This document shows positions 11,826 to 23,513 of a DNA stretch of 64,000 nt, in pieces (positions within the stretch are counted from its first letter, which is position 1; each line of letters starts with the position of its first letter). The notes beneath the pieces were generated by a model. The model was given only the letters and a program-made list of their open reading frames with translations. It did not search any database and was not told the origin of the DNA. Origin of the DNA: Platynereis dumerilii (Eukaryota > Annelida > Polychaeta > Phyllodocida > Nereididae); NCBI GenBank assembly GCA_026936325.1, contig JAPTHN010000076.1:1054001-1118000 (forward strand). Reading direction: 5' to 3'. The translations under genes and the position numbers were made by a program.

Positions 11826-12945
11826 ACGATATGGGGGGGGGGGGAGCTTGACAAACTTCTTTTTTTCTGTAGCGAAGTGTCAACAAACAATTTTTTTCGC
11901 AAGGGAATGAGTAGGGGAAGCTTGGGAGAGTTGGGCCGCAGGGAGAGTTGGGCCACCCTGATTTTTGAGGAAACTAAACATTTTTTGAGAAAGCTACAGC
12001 CACCAAAATTTTATAAAAATAAAGATCTTTCAATGGATGTAACGTTTCTGGCTAATTTGCTTGTCACGATCTCTAGAGAGAAGAAAATTCAAATTTGGAT
12101 GAAAAACGGAAAAACTGAGCCATGTTATGAGTTTTTAATTGTCTGTCAGACAACTTGGACTGAGAACATTATCTATGGCATGCTTGGTAGGCTTGACTAT
12201 TCAGTTGCTATTAACATATTTTTGAAAATTATCAGACAATCAGTTTTGTCATAATTGGGATTTAGAGAAAAATGGTCGAATGGGGGAGAGTTGGGACAGT
12301 GCCCATACTCTACCCACATGTGTTGCATTAACCCAGATTTATTTTTACTAAGACAGAAGAACTTGTCTAGAGCAATTTTCATGAGATTTAATATTTTTAG
12401 GCCTTAATAATTATTCATGGTCTAATAAAATTAGATATCAGGAAATCTAGATTGGGAGAGTTGGGCCATCAGGCCGAGGCTTAAGTCTGACAGCAAACCA
12501 GAGTTACAAGAGGCCTCAATTCAGGATTAATGACTTCTATGACCACCACACTACAGGTTAAAAATATTATGGCCTCAAGTACAGCTTTACCGAACCTGAT
12601 ATATTGCAATGGCCCAAGTCTCCCCCCTGATTGGCCCAAGTCTCCCACTTGATGGGGAGAGTTGGGCCAAATTTTTTCCAATTTTCATAGGGCTGTAGCT
12701 CATATGTTCTTGGGCAAATATCAGTGCAAACCTGAAGATATTTTTCTGAAATATTTCAAGATACAATATATGCATTAAGCATGTTTATATAATCATTACT
12801 GTTAGCAGGAGGTGCAAGAATGTAAAAAGTGGCCCAACTCTCCCAAGCTTCCCCTACCCTTTTTTCATCTGCTGATCAGTTGTTTTTTTTTTTCACCAAA
12901 AATCCATTGCCCACTCCCAAAGATCATCAGGTCGGCCCCTTAAAG
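11826..12945. mobile_element. Old element split by the insertion 11913-12855
   Basis: Flanks of the inserted element, when compared across the gap, resemble 24655-24795 ('acaaacttcttc', 'gctga(a/t)c', 'tttttttttcatcaaaa', G/C homopolymer, 'tggtcagcccc' against 'aggtcggcccc'). The copy inside 23514-24976 has no insertion at this point. So this is an older repeat family later interrupted. Its own ends were not resolved. Confidence 0.45.
11913..12855. mobile_element. TA-flanked inverted-repeat element with eight copies of its end motif
   Basis: Perfect inverted ends of 27 bp including the flanking bases (11911-11937 and 12831-12857), starting GGGGAAGCTTGGG inside a TA on each side, which suggests a TA target duplication as in Tc1/mariner-type elements. 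The end motif GGGAGAGTTGGGCC occurs at 11924, 11941, 12284 (variant), 12454 and 12655 on plus, and reversed at 12611, 12633 (variants) and 12831. A 173-residue frame (11733-12254) runs across the left boundary and has no known domain, so I do not call it a gene. The element is probably non-autonomous. Confidence 0.8.
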
Positions 12946-12949
12946 TCCA

Positions 12950-13335
12950 AGAACTATGTGATTACTAACATTCAGCTGTTTGTGGTTATCAATGACCTCA
13001 CAACAAGCCTCATCAAACAACATATTTTGACATCAGGGCTGAGTGTTATGACTCATTTAGTGACTTGTCCTGACAGCATTGCTAGTGTATGATAAGACCT
13101 CACTCACTAGACTGTGTCATAAAGAATGATATGACCAGAATATATAAAACCCAAAAGTACATGCATTCTATTGGTATAATTAAAGAAATCCAATTTATAA
13201 TATAAAATATAATTACGTTGAAAAACAAACATTCAGGTCAGGCTTCGATACAAGGAAAAAACAACAATAATTGAAGTCATTTAAACTTTAAACTAGTTCA
13301 TGGCTTTTTGGCAAAAACTTTTTAAAACTTTAGTC
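12950..13335. other. No recognised feature
   Basis: Ordinary AT-rich sequence on inspection, with no gene or repeat. Confidence 0.45.
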
Positions 13336-13337
13336 AT

Positions 13338-13502
13338 CAGTGGCCGATACAGGGGGGGCCTAGGGGGCCCACCCCCGCCTCCCCGACCCCCAGACCACCA
13401 AGGCTAATAATAGCATTTTGAAGAAAAATTGCGATAACGCGTGTTCGCGAATGCCGAAACACATCCACCCCCCCCCAAGAGTCGAGTCTGAATCCGCCAC
13501 TG
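13338..13502. mobile_element. CAGTGGC-type MITE
   Basis: Left end CAGTGGCCGATACAG and right end CTGAATCCGCCACTG form inverted ends (CAGTGGC/GCCACTG). The interior is G/C homopolymer-rich, like the hAT MITE at 6423. A 5-bp direct repeat gtcat flanks it (13333-13337 and 13503-13507). This is shorter than the hAT 8 bp, so family assignment is tentative. Confidence 0.65.
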
Positions 13503-13509
13503 GTCATAT

Positions 13510-14990
13510 TCCAAAAAAAAACATAATTTAAGATGGGGACATATTAAATTGAAATTGAAAGTCCCTATATTCGAAGATAATTGACCAATCACCATATCAC
13601 ATACATATTCGAATGTGACAAGCAATTCGTAAAGTGACCTTTGAAACTTTCAATTTCAACATTGCAAATATCAGAATTAATGGAACTTTCAGAGTCAGAA
13701 TAATGTTGAAGGTCAGCGTGTTCTTATGTAATAAGCTGGCAAGAATTGTTGCCTGGAATATCTGCAACATTGAATGGCGATATGATAGGTCACATTTGAA
13801 TTGCAAAATTGTTTATATAGAGAGACAGGGGTAGATAGTTATTGAAATTATCTTAAATGATTTATCCTGCCAAATTCTGTTTGTCGTTATATGTGCCACT
13901 TAAAATTTTGCGTTTTCTCTAATGCTTGTTTTTAGGTCATCCCAGGCATAAAATTTTGATAAGCTAGGCTGGAGGCTGTCTTGGGGAACCAGGGAATATA
14001 GGGACATGGGGCACAATGGGACGGGGGTATTTTCCTGGTTCCTGGAAAGGTATATGATATGGTCATGGCATTAAAAGAAAATTCCCATCCTGATGTTTCT
14101 ATCCTTTTATCAGCATATTTCAGCCACATGTACCTATGCAGAAGTGTGGTGAGCAAAAGTTAGTTTTCCTACTCTCCTAAATTCAAAGGGGTTTAATCCG
14201 AACCCTTCCCTGGACAAACCATCAATAATCAGGCTTTCTCAATGCTTGTATGGCTCTGATGCATCATAGTTTTGAAGAAAATACGTAACCCCAACATGGG
14301 TAGGTAAGGTGGCACTGTTGTTTCACTTCCTGTTTGATCATAACAATGTCTTGTGAAAAGCACATGTTTGAAAAAAAAGCCAAATTACTTTGAATCTAAT
14401 TGTTGTCAGCAACATAACACCATGCAGAACTGTCTATGTAATCATTGTTGGCTATATCTATACAAAGGTACACCTTCAGACTTCTTTGATACTGAATTAA
14501 ATGGCTTCAAAGTTGCCAGGTAAGTTGGCAAAAGTTTTCTGTGTTGACATGGTTTTAGGAGAATTTTGATCTCTTACCTTGCATATTGTCGTCTACAGGG
14601 CAATACGTTTATTTTTCCCTCTCCAGGTATATCCCTTGCAATGAAGGTTTAGTAAATAGATAATTCCATGTTGATAAATAGACTTGAAAATGTCTCAATT
14701 AAGATATCTTTGGCAAAAAGTCCATGGCTCTGCTCTGATATCTTCTGCTTTGACAGTGTTCATGAGGCTCTTTCAAGAAACAGGTGACAAGATTTTAATC
14801 TTATAATGCATTGTTTTGCACTGATTGCTGGCTATAATCCCCTGTCTTGAGCCTCAGGTCAATAGACTCTGAACTTGACACATATTTAAATGTGATTAAA
14901 ACTGGATTCTCATTCAAAGGGTTGTGTGACCATGCCCAAGTGTCCACGAATGTCGAAAGTTTTTGAGTTCAATTGTGCTCTATTGAACCT
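13510..14990. other. No recognised gene; one G-rich motif copy
   Basis: Contains GGGGCACAATGGGAC at 14008-14022, related to the inverted pair near 6.9-7.1 kb. A plus-strand ATG followed by six codons and a consensus 'gtaagt' donor (14503-14524) was noted but has no supporting context. Confidence 0.4.
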
Positions 14991-14994
14991 GCAA

Positions 14995-15480
14995 TTGTAC
15001 TAGTGATGTATTCAATACGAGTACGAGTAGTTTAGCAATGTAGGTGACTTGAGTACGATTACGAGTACTCATCATATAAATAAATAAATAAAGCTTTATT
15101 ACATTGTAACCACACAGGATAAATTGATACAATTAGTACTGTAGTACTACTGTACTCATATAAATAAATAAATAAAGTTTTATTACATTGTTACCACACA
15201 GGTAAAATTGATACAATTATAAATATATATTTACTTATAATATAAATATAAATGAAATGTAATCAGACTGTAAATTAAAAATATACATATAAAAGTAAAT
15301 TACAACTTATAAATTGTAGAAAGTTTTGACGATTACTCACAACATGTAATTTGCCAGAATGGCTTTCAGGGTCAATAAATTATTTTAAAATGTTATCTAA
15401 TGATTTGAGTACATGCCAGTACTTGGAAAAATGTACTCGAGTACATGAGTACATGTGTACTTGGGGCCAACCCTGGTCGA
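14995..15480. mobile_element. GTAC-rich DNA element remnant with nested insertions
   Basis: The left part (14999-15068) and right part (15410-15475) are both built from 'gagtac'/'gtactcgagtac' strings, and the right part ends 'ggggccaaccctgg'. Such ends resemble hAT-like non-autonomous elements, but no duplication could be fixed. Two retroposon tails lie within it (15069-15150 and 15158-15345). Confidence 0.45.
15069..15345 (-). repeat. Two reverse-oriented non-LTR retroposon 3' tails
   Basis: Read on the minus strand, two copies of '...acctgtgtggtaacaatgta' run into 'ataaagctttatttatt' and a (TTTA)n end, adjacent to each other (tail of the first at 15071-15094, of the second at 15161-15180). 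An AATAAA hexamer followed by a short tandem repeat is a common 3' end of LINEs and SINEs. The second copy extends about 170 bp and the first about 75 bp. No reverse transcriptase frame is present, so the parent family is unknown. Confidence 0.55.
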
Positions 15481-15721
15481 AACACACCCATCTGCAGACG
15501 ACCCTCTTTGGATGAGCCACTGTTGACTGTAACAAAAAAGTCTGACTCATCAGTTTTTGTTATTTCTGACCGGAGGAGTGGGGGGGGGGGGAGCGGCAGG
15601 TTGTTGTGATGTCACCTCATCATGCAGTCATTGAGCAAAAGTGACATGTAATTAATCACACTCAGGTGATAGTTGAGAAATTGAGAAATTAGTCAATGTA
15701 ATGTGTCATACACAGTTGTGG

Positions 15722-16025
15722 GTAATGTATTGTACTTAGGGTGGCACTGGAAATTTTCAGCGTACCCTCATCACCAAATCGCAGCTGGATGTCGTTTGGA
15801 TGAGATGTTAAATTGGCGACCCCTTGTATCAGCATCAGCGATGGCAAGTAAAAGATCCCTCACATGGTGAAAATGTGTAAATTGTTGTCATATAGACTTC
15901 TATTCTCTCACCAAGTCATCAACCAGCCCTCTTGTTTGCATGCCAAGAATATGAATAAAGGGCTTCACTTGCCACTTGCCACATCTAACGATCTATATAT
16001 ATATCTTCATGTATCTATCTATAAT
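15722..16025 (+). repeat. SINE-like repeat, plus orientation, with TATC tail
   Basis: Contains 'caagtaaaagatccctcac' (about 15846-15864), exactly shared with 28210-28228, followed in both by 'atgg...gtaa', a '(c)tctctcacc' stretch and finally a TATC-rich tail (here 'gtatctatctat' near 16010). Shared body and shared tail type indicate a dispersed retroposon. No clear Pol III box was found at its start. Confidence 0.6.
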
Positions 16026-16029
16026 TATT

Positions 16030-17000
16030 ATTATCTTTAGTTAATGACATGTTGGTGTATGTAAACATGTTTTTTTATAAAGTTTAAATGGCACTTCATA
16101 CACAAATTTTTCACTTGCACATTTTGTGGACAATAATTATTTACAGGTCGAAAAAAAAAGACTTCAGTAGAACAACTTGAACAAGTGTCATCACTTTACA
16201 AAATTCGGCACAATTGATTGACACAGTTACATATCACCTATCCTTGATCCCGTTGCAAGGAAATATATTTTATGACACAAGTGCAGTCTCGAGTCGTGAA
16301 ATGTCAGAGGCATAATCACATATTGTTTTCTTCGCTTTATGTGTCTTCACGTAATTGACAAGCTTTTGCAAATTTTGAGAAATGGATAATTTTGATGCAC
16401 AAAAATGGAAAATAACAGAGATTTTATTTCAAACATCAAAATTATAGTGAACCCAGATTATTTTTTGCTAGCCTAATTTAAATGAAACAATTTATTGAAA
16501 ATTGTTCAAATTCGAAACTAAAAATTGATGCTTCATGACTTGGACACATTTAAAAATGGAGAAATCTCTAAACATATCCAAACTAAAGGTCAAACAAACA
16601 AAAAAGATACACATACATTATCTACCTATCTGTATATCCACCCATCTATCAACATATGTCTATCCGTCGATAACTAGAGCTGTCCTCAATGATACTTCTT
16701 TTATACTGGTAAAAACATGGCGATCAGCATTGTGACAATGTTGTGACAATGTCGTAATTTTTGTGAAAATTATGAAGAATTGTATGGCAGATATGATGTT
16801 GGCACAACATGTGAACCAATGTTTAGATATGGCGATAGCATGTGACATTGTGTCAATGTTATCATAACATTGTGAAACAATCTCAATATTATATTCATGT
16901 AGTGACGACATCATTTCTACAATACATTTCTAAATGACAGCAAATGAGCTCTCCATCAATTAAGCAACATTGCACCTTTTAGTTGTGGACCCATTTAGAA
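16030..17000. other. No gene; cluster of near-palindromic 'attgtgacaatg' words
   Basis: Between 16725 and 16885 the words 'attgtgacaatgtt', 'acattgtgtcaatgttatc' and 'aacattgtgaaac' recur in both orientations. I could not find element ends. The rest is featureless AT-rich sequence. Confidence 0.4.
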
Positions 17001-17004
17001 TTAG

Positions 17005-19808
17005 TAGTCCATGAGCCAGACCAGATATTGGTACCACCTGGGGTGGCAAAATCTAACAGTGTTTTTCTAAAAGACATATACCTATAGACTATAAAAAAGT
17101 TTGAGCCCAAGATTGGAGCGGCAGCTTAGTGGTAGTAATCTGCCGTTAAATATGGGAATCTGTGTCGGATTTGAGCACACAAATTATGGGGTGGGGGAAA
17201 CTAAAATTGCTATATCTTCTGAACCAATGGACAAATTTCAACAAATTACCCCTCAAAATGTCCGGAATTTTGAGTTTTACAAAATTAGGTCAATACATGA
17301 CCAATATGCAAATTAAGTAGGTCGTCAGAGGTCAAAAGGTCACAAAAATTGCTTAAAATCTGAACCATTGTCCGAATAAACACCACAGCTGCCAACCCAA
17401 TGAGACTTGGTAGGTCATGAAGGGTTTATATTATAGATAACAAGAATGAAAGTCCATTTTATGCCAACAAATGGATAATTCATGCATGTGTCAGCAGCGG
17501 CACATAATGAAATATGGTACATATTTGAAAATGACTGTTTTAAGGGAGGAGGAAACTAAACTTGCTGTATCTCCTGAACCAATGGTCCTATCCCCACAAA
17601 TTACCCCTCAAAATGTTCGGACTTGTAAGTTCTACACATATAGGTCATTATATGACCAATATGCAAATTAATTAGGTCATCAGAGGTCAAAAGGTCACGA
17701 AAATTGACCGTTGCTTAAAATCTGAACCCTCATTGTAAAAAAAACTCCTTAGCTGCCAAAGTAATGGGACTTGTTATGTCATTTAGGGGTCAGATTATCT
17801 ATAGATAAAAATTGTCAAAGTAAATTTTATGTCTAAAGATGCAGAATTTATGTATGTTTCAGCATTGGCACAAGACGAAATATGTCAGATATTTGAAAAT
17901 GACCGTTTTAAGGGTGGGGGAAACTAAAATTGCTATTTCTCCTGAAACAATGGTGCTATCCAAACATATTACCCCTTAAAATGTTTAGACTTGTGTGTTC
18001 TATAAATATAGGGCATTATATGACCAATATGCAAATTAATTAGGTCATCAGAGGTCGAAAGGTCACAAAACTTGACCACTGCCTAAAATCTGAACACCTC
18101 ATCAAACAACAAACACCATAGTTAACAAATCAATTGGACTTGTTAAGCAATTTAGGGAAAACATAATAGATAACAAGTTTGGAAGTCAATTTAGACTGCA
18201 GAGTTTATGTATATGTCAGCAGTGGGACATAATAAAATATGGCATAAAATTGACTTTGACACTTGTTATCTATCATCTGAGCCTCACATGACTTATCAAG
18301 TACCATTGGTTTGCCGGTTACGGTGTGTAATTTTTTCATGGAAGCTCAGATTTTAAGCAAAGGTACATTTTTGCAACCCTTTGATCTTTGATGACCTAAT
18401 TGATTTGCATGTTGGTCAAATAACATGTGCAAAACTCCTAATTCCCGACACCTGCTGCAGAAATTTACTGTAATTCAACCACTGGTTCGGGAGACATTGC
18501 AATTTTTTTAGTTTCGCCCACCCTTGAAACTATCATTTTCAAATACCTGTCATATTTTGTGATGTCCCACTGCTGACATATACATAAACTCTGCATTTTT
18601 AGACATAAAAATTGACTTTCAAACTTGTTATCTATTATGTTTTCCCTAAATGACTTAACAAAGTCCAATTGGTTTGGCAGCTATGGCGTTTGTTGTTGAT
18701 AAGGCGTTCAGATTTTAGGCAGTAATAAATAATTTTGACCTGTCGACCTCTGATGACCTAATTAATTTGCATATTGGTCATATAATGCCCTATATTTATA
18801 GAACACACAAGTCTAAACATTTTAAGGGGTAATATGTTTGGATAGCACCATTGTTTCAGGAGAAATAGCAATTTTAGTTTCACCCGCCCTTAAAACTGTC
18901 ATTTTCAAATATCTGACATATTTCGTCTTGTGCCAATGCTGAAACATACATAAATTCTGCATCTTTTGACATAAAATTTACTTTGACAATTTTTATCTAT
19001 AATCTGACCCCTAAATGACATAACAAGTCCCATTACTTTGGCAGCTAAGGAGTTTTTTTTACAATGAGGGTTCAGATTTTAAGCAACGGTCAATTTTCGT
19101 GACCTTTTGACCTCTGATGACCTAATCAATTTGCATATTGGTCATATAATGACCTATATGTGTAGAACTTACAAGTCCGAACATTTTGAGGGGTTATTTG
19201 TGGGGATAGGACCATTGGTTTAGGAGATACAGCAATTTAAGTTTCCTCCACCCTTAAAACGGTCATTTTCAAATATGTACCATATTTCATTATGTGCCGC
19301 TGCTGACACATGCATGAATTATCCATTTGTTGGCATAAAATGGACTTTCATACTTGTTATCTATAATATAAACCCTTCATGATCTACCAAGTCTCATTGG
19401 GTTGGCAGCTGTGGTGTTTATTTGGACATGGTTCAGATTTTAAGTGATAGTCAATTTTTGTGACCTTTTGACCTCTGACGACCTACTTAATTTGCATATT
19501 GGTCATGTATTGACCTATATTTGTAAAACTCAAAATTCCGGACATTTTGAGGGGTAATTTGTTGAAATTGGTCCATTGGTTCAGAAGATATAGCAATTTT
19601 AGTTTCCCCCACCCCATAATTTGTGTGCTCAAATCCGACACAGATTCCCATATTTAAGGGCTGATTACTACCACTAAGCTGCCGCTCCAATCTTGGGCTC
19701 AAACTTTTTTATAGTCTATAGGCATATGTCTTTCAGAAAAACACTGTTAGATTTTGCCACCCCAGGTGGTACCGATATGTAAAAATATGGGGTCTGGCTC
19801 ATGGACTA
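17005..19808. mobile_element. Large fold-back element with tandem-repeat arms
   Basis: The outer 85-plus bases at 17005 are mirrored near-perfectly at the right end (19808): 'gtccatgagccagacc' / 'ggtctggctcatggac', then 'gtttgagcccaagattggag' / its complement near 19680-19697. Each arm consists of diverged tandem units of about 350-370 bp: three in plus orientation (from about 17100, 17480, 17835) and about four in minus orientation (18240-19700). Each unit holds 'gaccaatatgcaaatta', 'cagaggtcaaaaggtcac', 'gataacaag' and 'ggggaaactaaa'. The symmetry switch is near 18240. TA abuts both ends. Architecture resembles fold-back transposons (Drosophila FB, sea urchin TU). Mirror-image 71-residue frames in the two arms result from arm identity, not from a gene. 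Confidence 0.85.
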
Positions 19809-19811
19809 TAG

Positions 19812-20990
19812 CTGGTCTGTCTGAATTAACAGATAGAATGTGACGGACCATTTCCTTCTTAAGCTATCGATATTGGTTAGTGTCAAGAAACCAGATTTGA
19901 GGGTAGTATTACCCGTACATGAGCCATGATTAATCTGAATTACTGTCAAATATGACAAGCACCGACAACTCTCATAAATGTCTGTTATGATTTGTTATAG
20001 AACGTTGGACATAGTAATATTGGTGGAAGGCCCGCCACAAATTGTATGAGCCACTTATCAGTTCATGAACAAGAATTTAAGTGATATGAATTAAAACAAA
20101 CACTCACAAGAACCGGTCTTGGAGGGATACACTATCCATGCATATCTTCCTATACAACTGATAGGCCAACATACGAGTCATGATACGCCTCCATAAATAC
20201 AACGTCACTGTATATTTTTGTGATAAAAGATTAATAGCCCGAGCAGCAAAAGAACGAAACAATATAAAGCCGCAGTATCAGTAAAATGATAAACGAGCGT
20301 TTGTAGGCAATCCTTCGCTTGCAATCAAGAGAGAATATTTCCAATTATCTAGACGACTAATATCTGCAATCATTTATCATATGTCTAAGCAATAATACTG
20401 TTCCATTGGACTGGGAAAAATTGTTATCATCCATGTATAAATGATAAATTTGTTATTAATGTTGATCTCTGAATATCTTGTGGAGATATGGATATACACA
20501 ATACCTGGGGTTTTTTGGTATCCAGGAGTCGGCTCTAAAAATCTGTATGCGCTGGTCCCTAATTTTAATGTTGAGTTGTTGTTTTTCTGCAGTATAACAT
20601 TTCAGTTAAAATTACAGCTCATGACTTGGAAAAACGGCCAATTAACATTGTCGTGATGAGTATGAAAGAAAAATCCCCCAAAAACCGCTTGTGTCAGGTC
20701 TGCCGAACTTGAGGCAGAAATCTCGATCAGAAGTCAACGCCTCAGCATCTGGATCTTTTTAGAAGTAGACATAGCCTGTTTGTGGATGAGGTAGTAAAAC
20801 TGTCAAAGCAGAAAGATGTATTGCAAGGGTCAATAATGTAACCAATAATTATTTAGTATATGATCTTATTTCTTTGCTGTTAAAATAATGTCATGATGTG
20901 AGTTTTTAAAACATCAAATTCTGCAAAGCTATACTTCTATAATCTATCAAAATGAAACGTAAATGCTGTACATGTAGACTTTTCATGGTC
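19812..20990. other. No recognised gene or repeat
   Basis: Comparatively unique-looking sequence. Open frames are short and unrecognised. Confidence 0.45.
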
Positions 20991-20999
20991 TATTACACC

Positions 21000-21290
21000 A
21001 ACGAAGTCAGTCTCAACATGCTTTACAATAACACCTTGGCAGGCCAGTTCAAGTATGAGCCTTTCTCAACTTCCCAGGGAGTATACAGCCAGGCAGCCAT
21101 TTCCAGCACACACAGCGCTAAGTCACTCTACAATCATGGTCATCACTGTCAAGTGCCCATTTACACATGGGTGGAGTGAAGCAAAGAGTTATGGAGGATC
21201 TGCTCAGTTCCTCCATGCCATGAGTGGGAGTCGAACCTGCAACGTCTCAGTTACCAGGAGAGCACCTTATCCGCTAGGCCACGACACATC
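21000..21290 (-). mobile_element. tRNA-derived SINE, second family
   Basis: On the minus strand the head reads 'tggcctagcggataaggtgc' (A box) and 'gcaggttcgactcccac' (B box, plus 21227-21237), a good tRNA-like Pol III promoter. The body contains 'gctgtatactccctgggaag' and ends somewhere before 21000. A 104-residue plus frame across it is incidental. No target duplication was fixed. It abuts a TATC microsatellite on its 5' side. Confidence 0.75.
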
Positions 21291-21303
21291 TCGTGATGGT
21301 CGG

Positions 21304-21416
21304 GAGTATCTATTTATCTATTTATCTATCTATCTATCTATCTATTTGTCTATCCATCTATATATCTAACTATCCATTTGTCTATCTATATGTCTATCAA
21401 TTTATTTTTGTAGCAA
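21304..21416 (+). repeat. TATC/TATT microsatellite, imperfect
   Basis: Runs of 'tatctatctatc' with TATT, TGTC and CATC variants. It yields a spurious I/Y/L/S open frame. Confidence 0.9.
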
Positions 21417-21419
21417 AAT

Positions 21420-22610
21420 ATTTAGCATTTTTTAGCCGATGCCCAGGCCCTTAGCAATACAAGATATGTGAAGTAACTTACTTGCCATAGGCGGATATAT
21501 GTTCACCACCAAGAGTCCACCAGGTGGATTTGTCGATGGAAATAAGGAAACATGTGTGAAGACACATCATCAAAGTTTGTGCACTTTGGGGGAAACCCTG
21601 GGCTAAATTTAGACATGTTGGGGAAATGTCAGTGTGACCTTGCTGCAGCTGAGATTCCCAGAAAAGGCCACAACTGCATTGTGGCTCTTTTCATGGAGCA
21701 GAGGAGATCTTTTAGAGCTGCCAATAGCACAGATCATCTGTCAGATGGTTAAATAAATATAATAGACAGACAGAAGATCTGTAGACAGGTATATAGGTAG
21801 AAAGGCTATGAAAGAGATCAGACATGAAGGAACTTGCAGCATTGAATTGAAGCTGTCAATGGAATCCTCATCAACTCCTCAACAAATCTCTTTTAAAAAT
21901 CCCATTATCTAGCAAAACAAATTATAACTACAAATATCGGCTATATTTTTTTCCGAAAAAAATTTTCTTGTTCATCCATTTCATCAGTCCTGTGATTGTT
22001 TTATCAAGCTGTTGTGATCAGACCGTGAAATCTTAAATCGATCAGTATGAATAAGTTCAAAGTTTGAAATATGCCTGACCGTGAAATTGTGTGTATTTTG
22101 CAGATTCCTGCATATTTTCATCATTATTGCATGACCAAGTTGTTATTCTAGATTACAAATTAAAGCATGATATAATCATCCGTATCACGAAGCTTCAGCT
22201 TGAAATAAGATTAGAAATTACATTAAACAAACACAATACAAAGACAGTGCATTATTAGCAGCAATAATTTCATTAATATCCCATGTCAACTCAACCCAAC
22301 TCAACCTGCATCTTGTGCATGGCGTGTTGGCCACTATTACCTCAGGCGCAATACAGGTAATGGGAGCATTTGAAACCCACGATATTACCAATTTTATAAT
22401 TATCATGCTAAATTGCTACTTCAACAGAAGATCAGATTTCAAGGGCAAAACCTGAAACTAAAAACTGTAAACAGTTTTGTTTATTGTCAAATTATATTGC
22501 ATATCTTATATTAGCTCTCTATTTATCTTTCTATTGTTTGGTACATGTCTATCTTCAACTATATCTGTGTATCTTTGGGAGGGAATGGGTAAGCCGAATT
22601 GATGAAACTG
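21420..22610. other. No gene; possible SINE 3' part near 21500-21770
   Basis: The stretch ending 'cagatggttaaataaatata' then 'gacagacagaag' (about 21745-21775) looks like a retroposon end with a short tandem tail, but no second copy exists in the window. The remainder shows nothing recognisable. Confidence 0.35.
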
Positions 22611-22617
22611 TTGCACT

Positions 22618-22769
22618 CCGTCAATCAGTCAATTCATCAATCAATCAATCAATCAATTTACATATCAATCCATCTATCCATCAACGTATCAATCCATCTA
22701 TCGAGTATCCATCAATGTATATCAATCAATCGATCAAACTATCTATCTATCAATCAACCAGTCAACCAG

Positions 22770-22818
<49 letters not shown>

Positions 22819-22881
22819 CAATCCATCAATCAATCAATCAGTTTATCTATCGATCTGTCTATAGATCTGTCTATCGATCTG

Positions 22882-22917
<36 letters not shown>

Positions 22918-23040
22918 CTTATTTATTTATATATCCATCTATCCATTTGTCTATCTATCTATCTATCTATCTATCTATATATCTATCTATCTATCTATCT
23001 ATCTACTTATTTAGCTATATATCTATCTTTCTATCTTTCA
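22618..23040 (+). repeat. Compound ATCA then TATC microsatellite
   Basis: (ATCA)n with variants from 22618 to about 22845 passes into (CTAT)n with CTAC/TTTA variants to 23040. Two overlapping frames (126 and 149 residues of S/I/N/Q/Y/L) arise only from the repeat. Confidence 0.95.
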
Positions 23041-23513
23041 ACTTTTAAAATCAACTTCATCATTATGGAGAGAATATATCGACATAACTTATTTACATTC
23101 CAGATAGAAGTGTTAAATTGATTTATCTTTACGTGGGCTTTTGTTTTCATCAAAACTGCCTTTCCAAATATAATATAATATCTGACTGACATTCAGGGTT
23201 GGTTTGGAGTCAATTATTTAGCAGATGAATAAATAAAAAATGATGCATATCATAATACTCGTAATTGATGGGCCGGCCAAAATAAATCAAAATGTGATCT
23301 TTCATTTAAAAAGCTGTCTTTAAATAACAGGCTTTCTCTTCTTTTTTTTTCAATTTATTGATCATGAAAGACAACAGACAAATAGGCCTAACACCTGCAC
23401 ACACTGACCTGTAGGTTGTCGAAAATCACTGCAAATCAACACTTCATAAAGTTTTATATAAGTCAACTTTGGTGGTGTAAATTACTTTTTCGGAATAAGA
23501 TGTTAAAACATTA

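Noticed and set aside
11733-12254. 173-residue plus frame
   Set aside because: It crosses the left end of an inserted inverted-repeat element and shows no domain or codon bias I recognise.
14503-14530. Plus-strand ATG, six codons and a gtaagt donor
   Set aside because: No signal peptide, weak start context and no partner exon. Such combinations are expected by chance in 64 kb.
17101-19702. Two mirror-image 71-residue frames
   Set aside because: They occupy the identical outer parts of the two arms of a fold-back element. Inner units of the same repeat do not keep the frame open.
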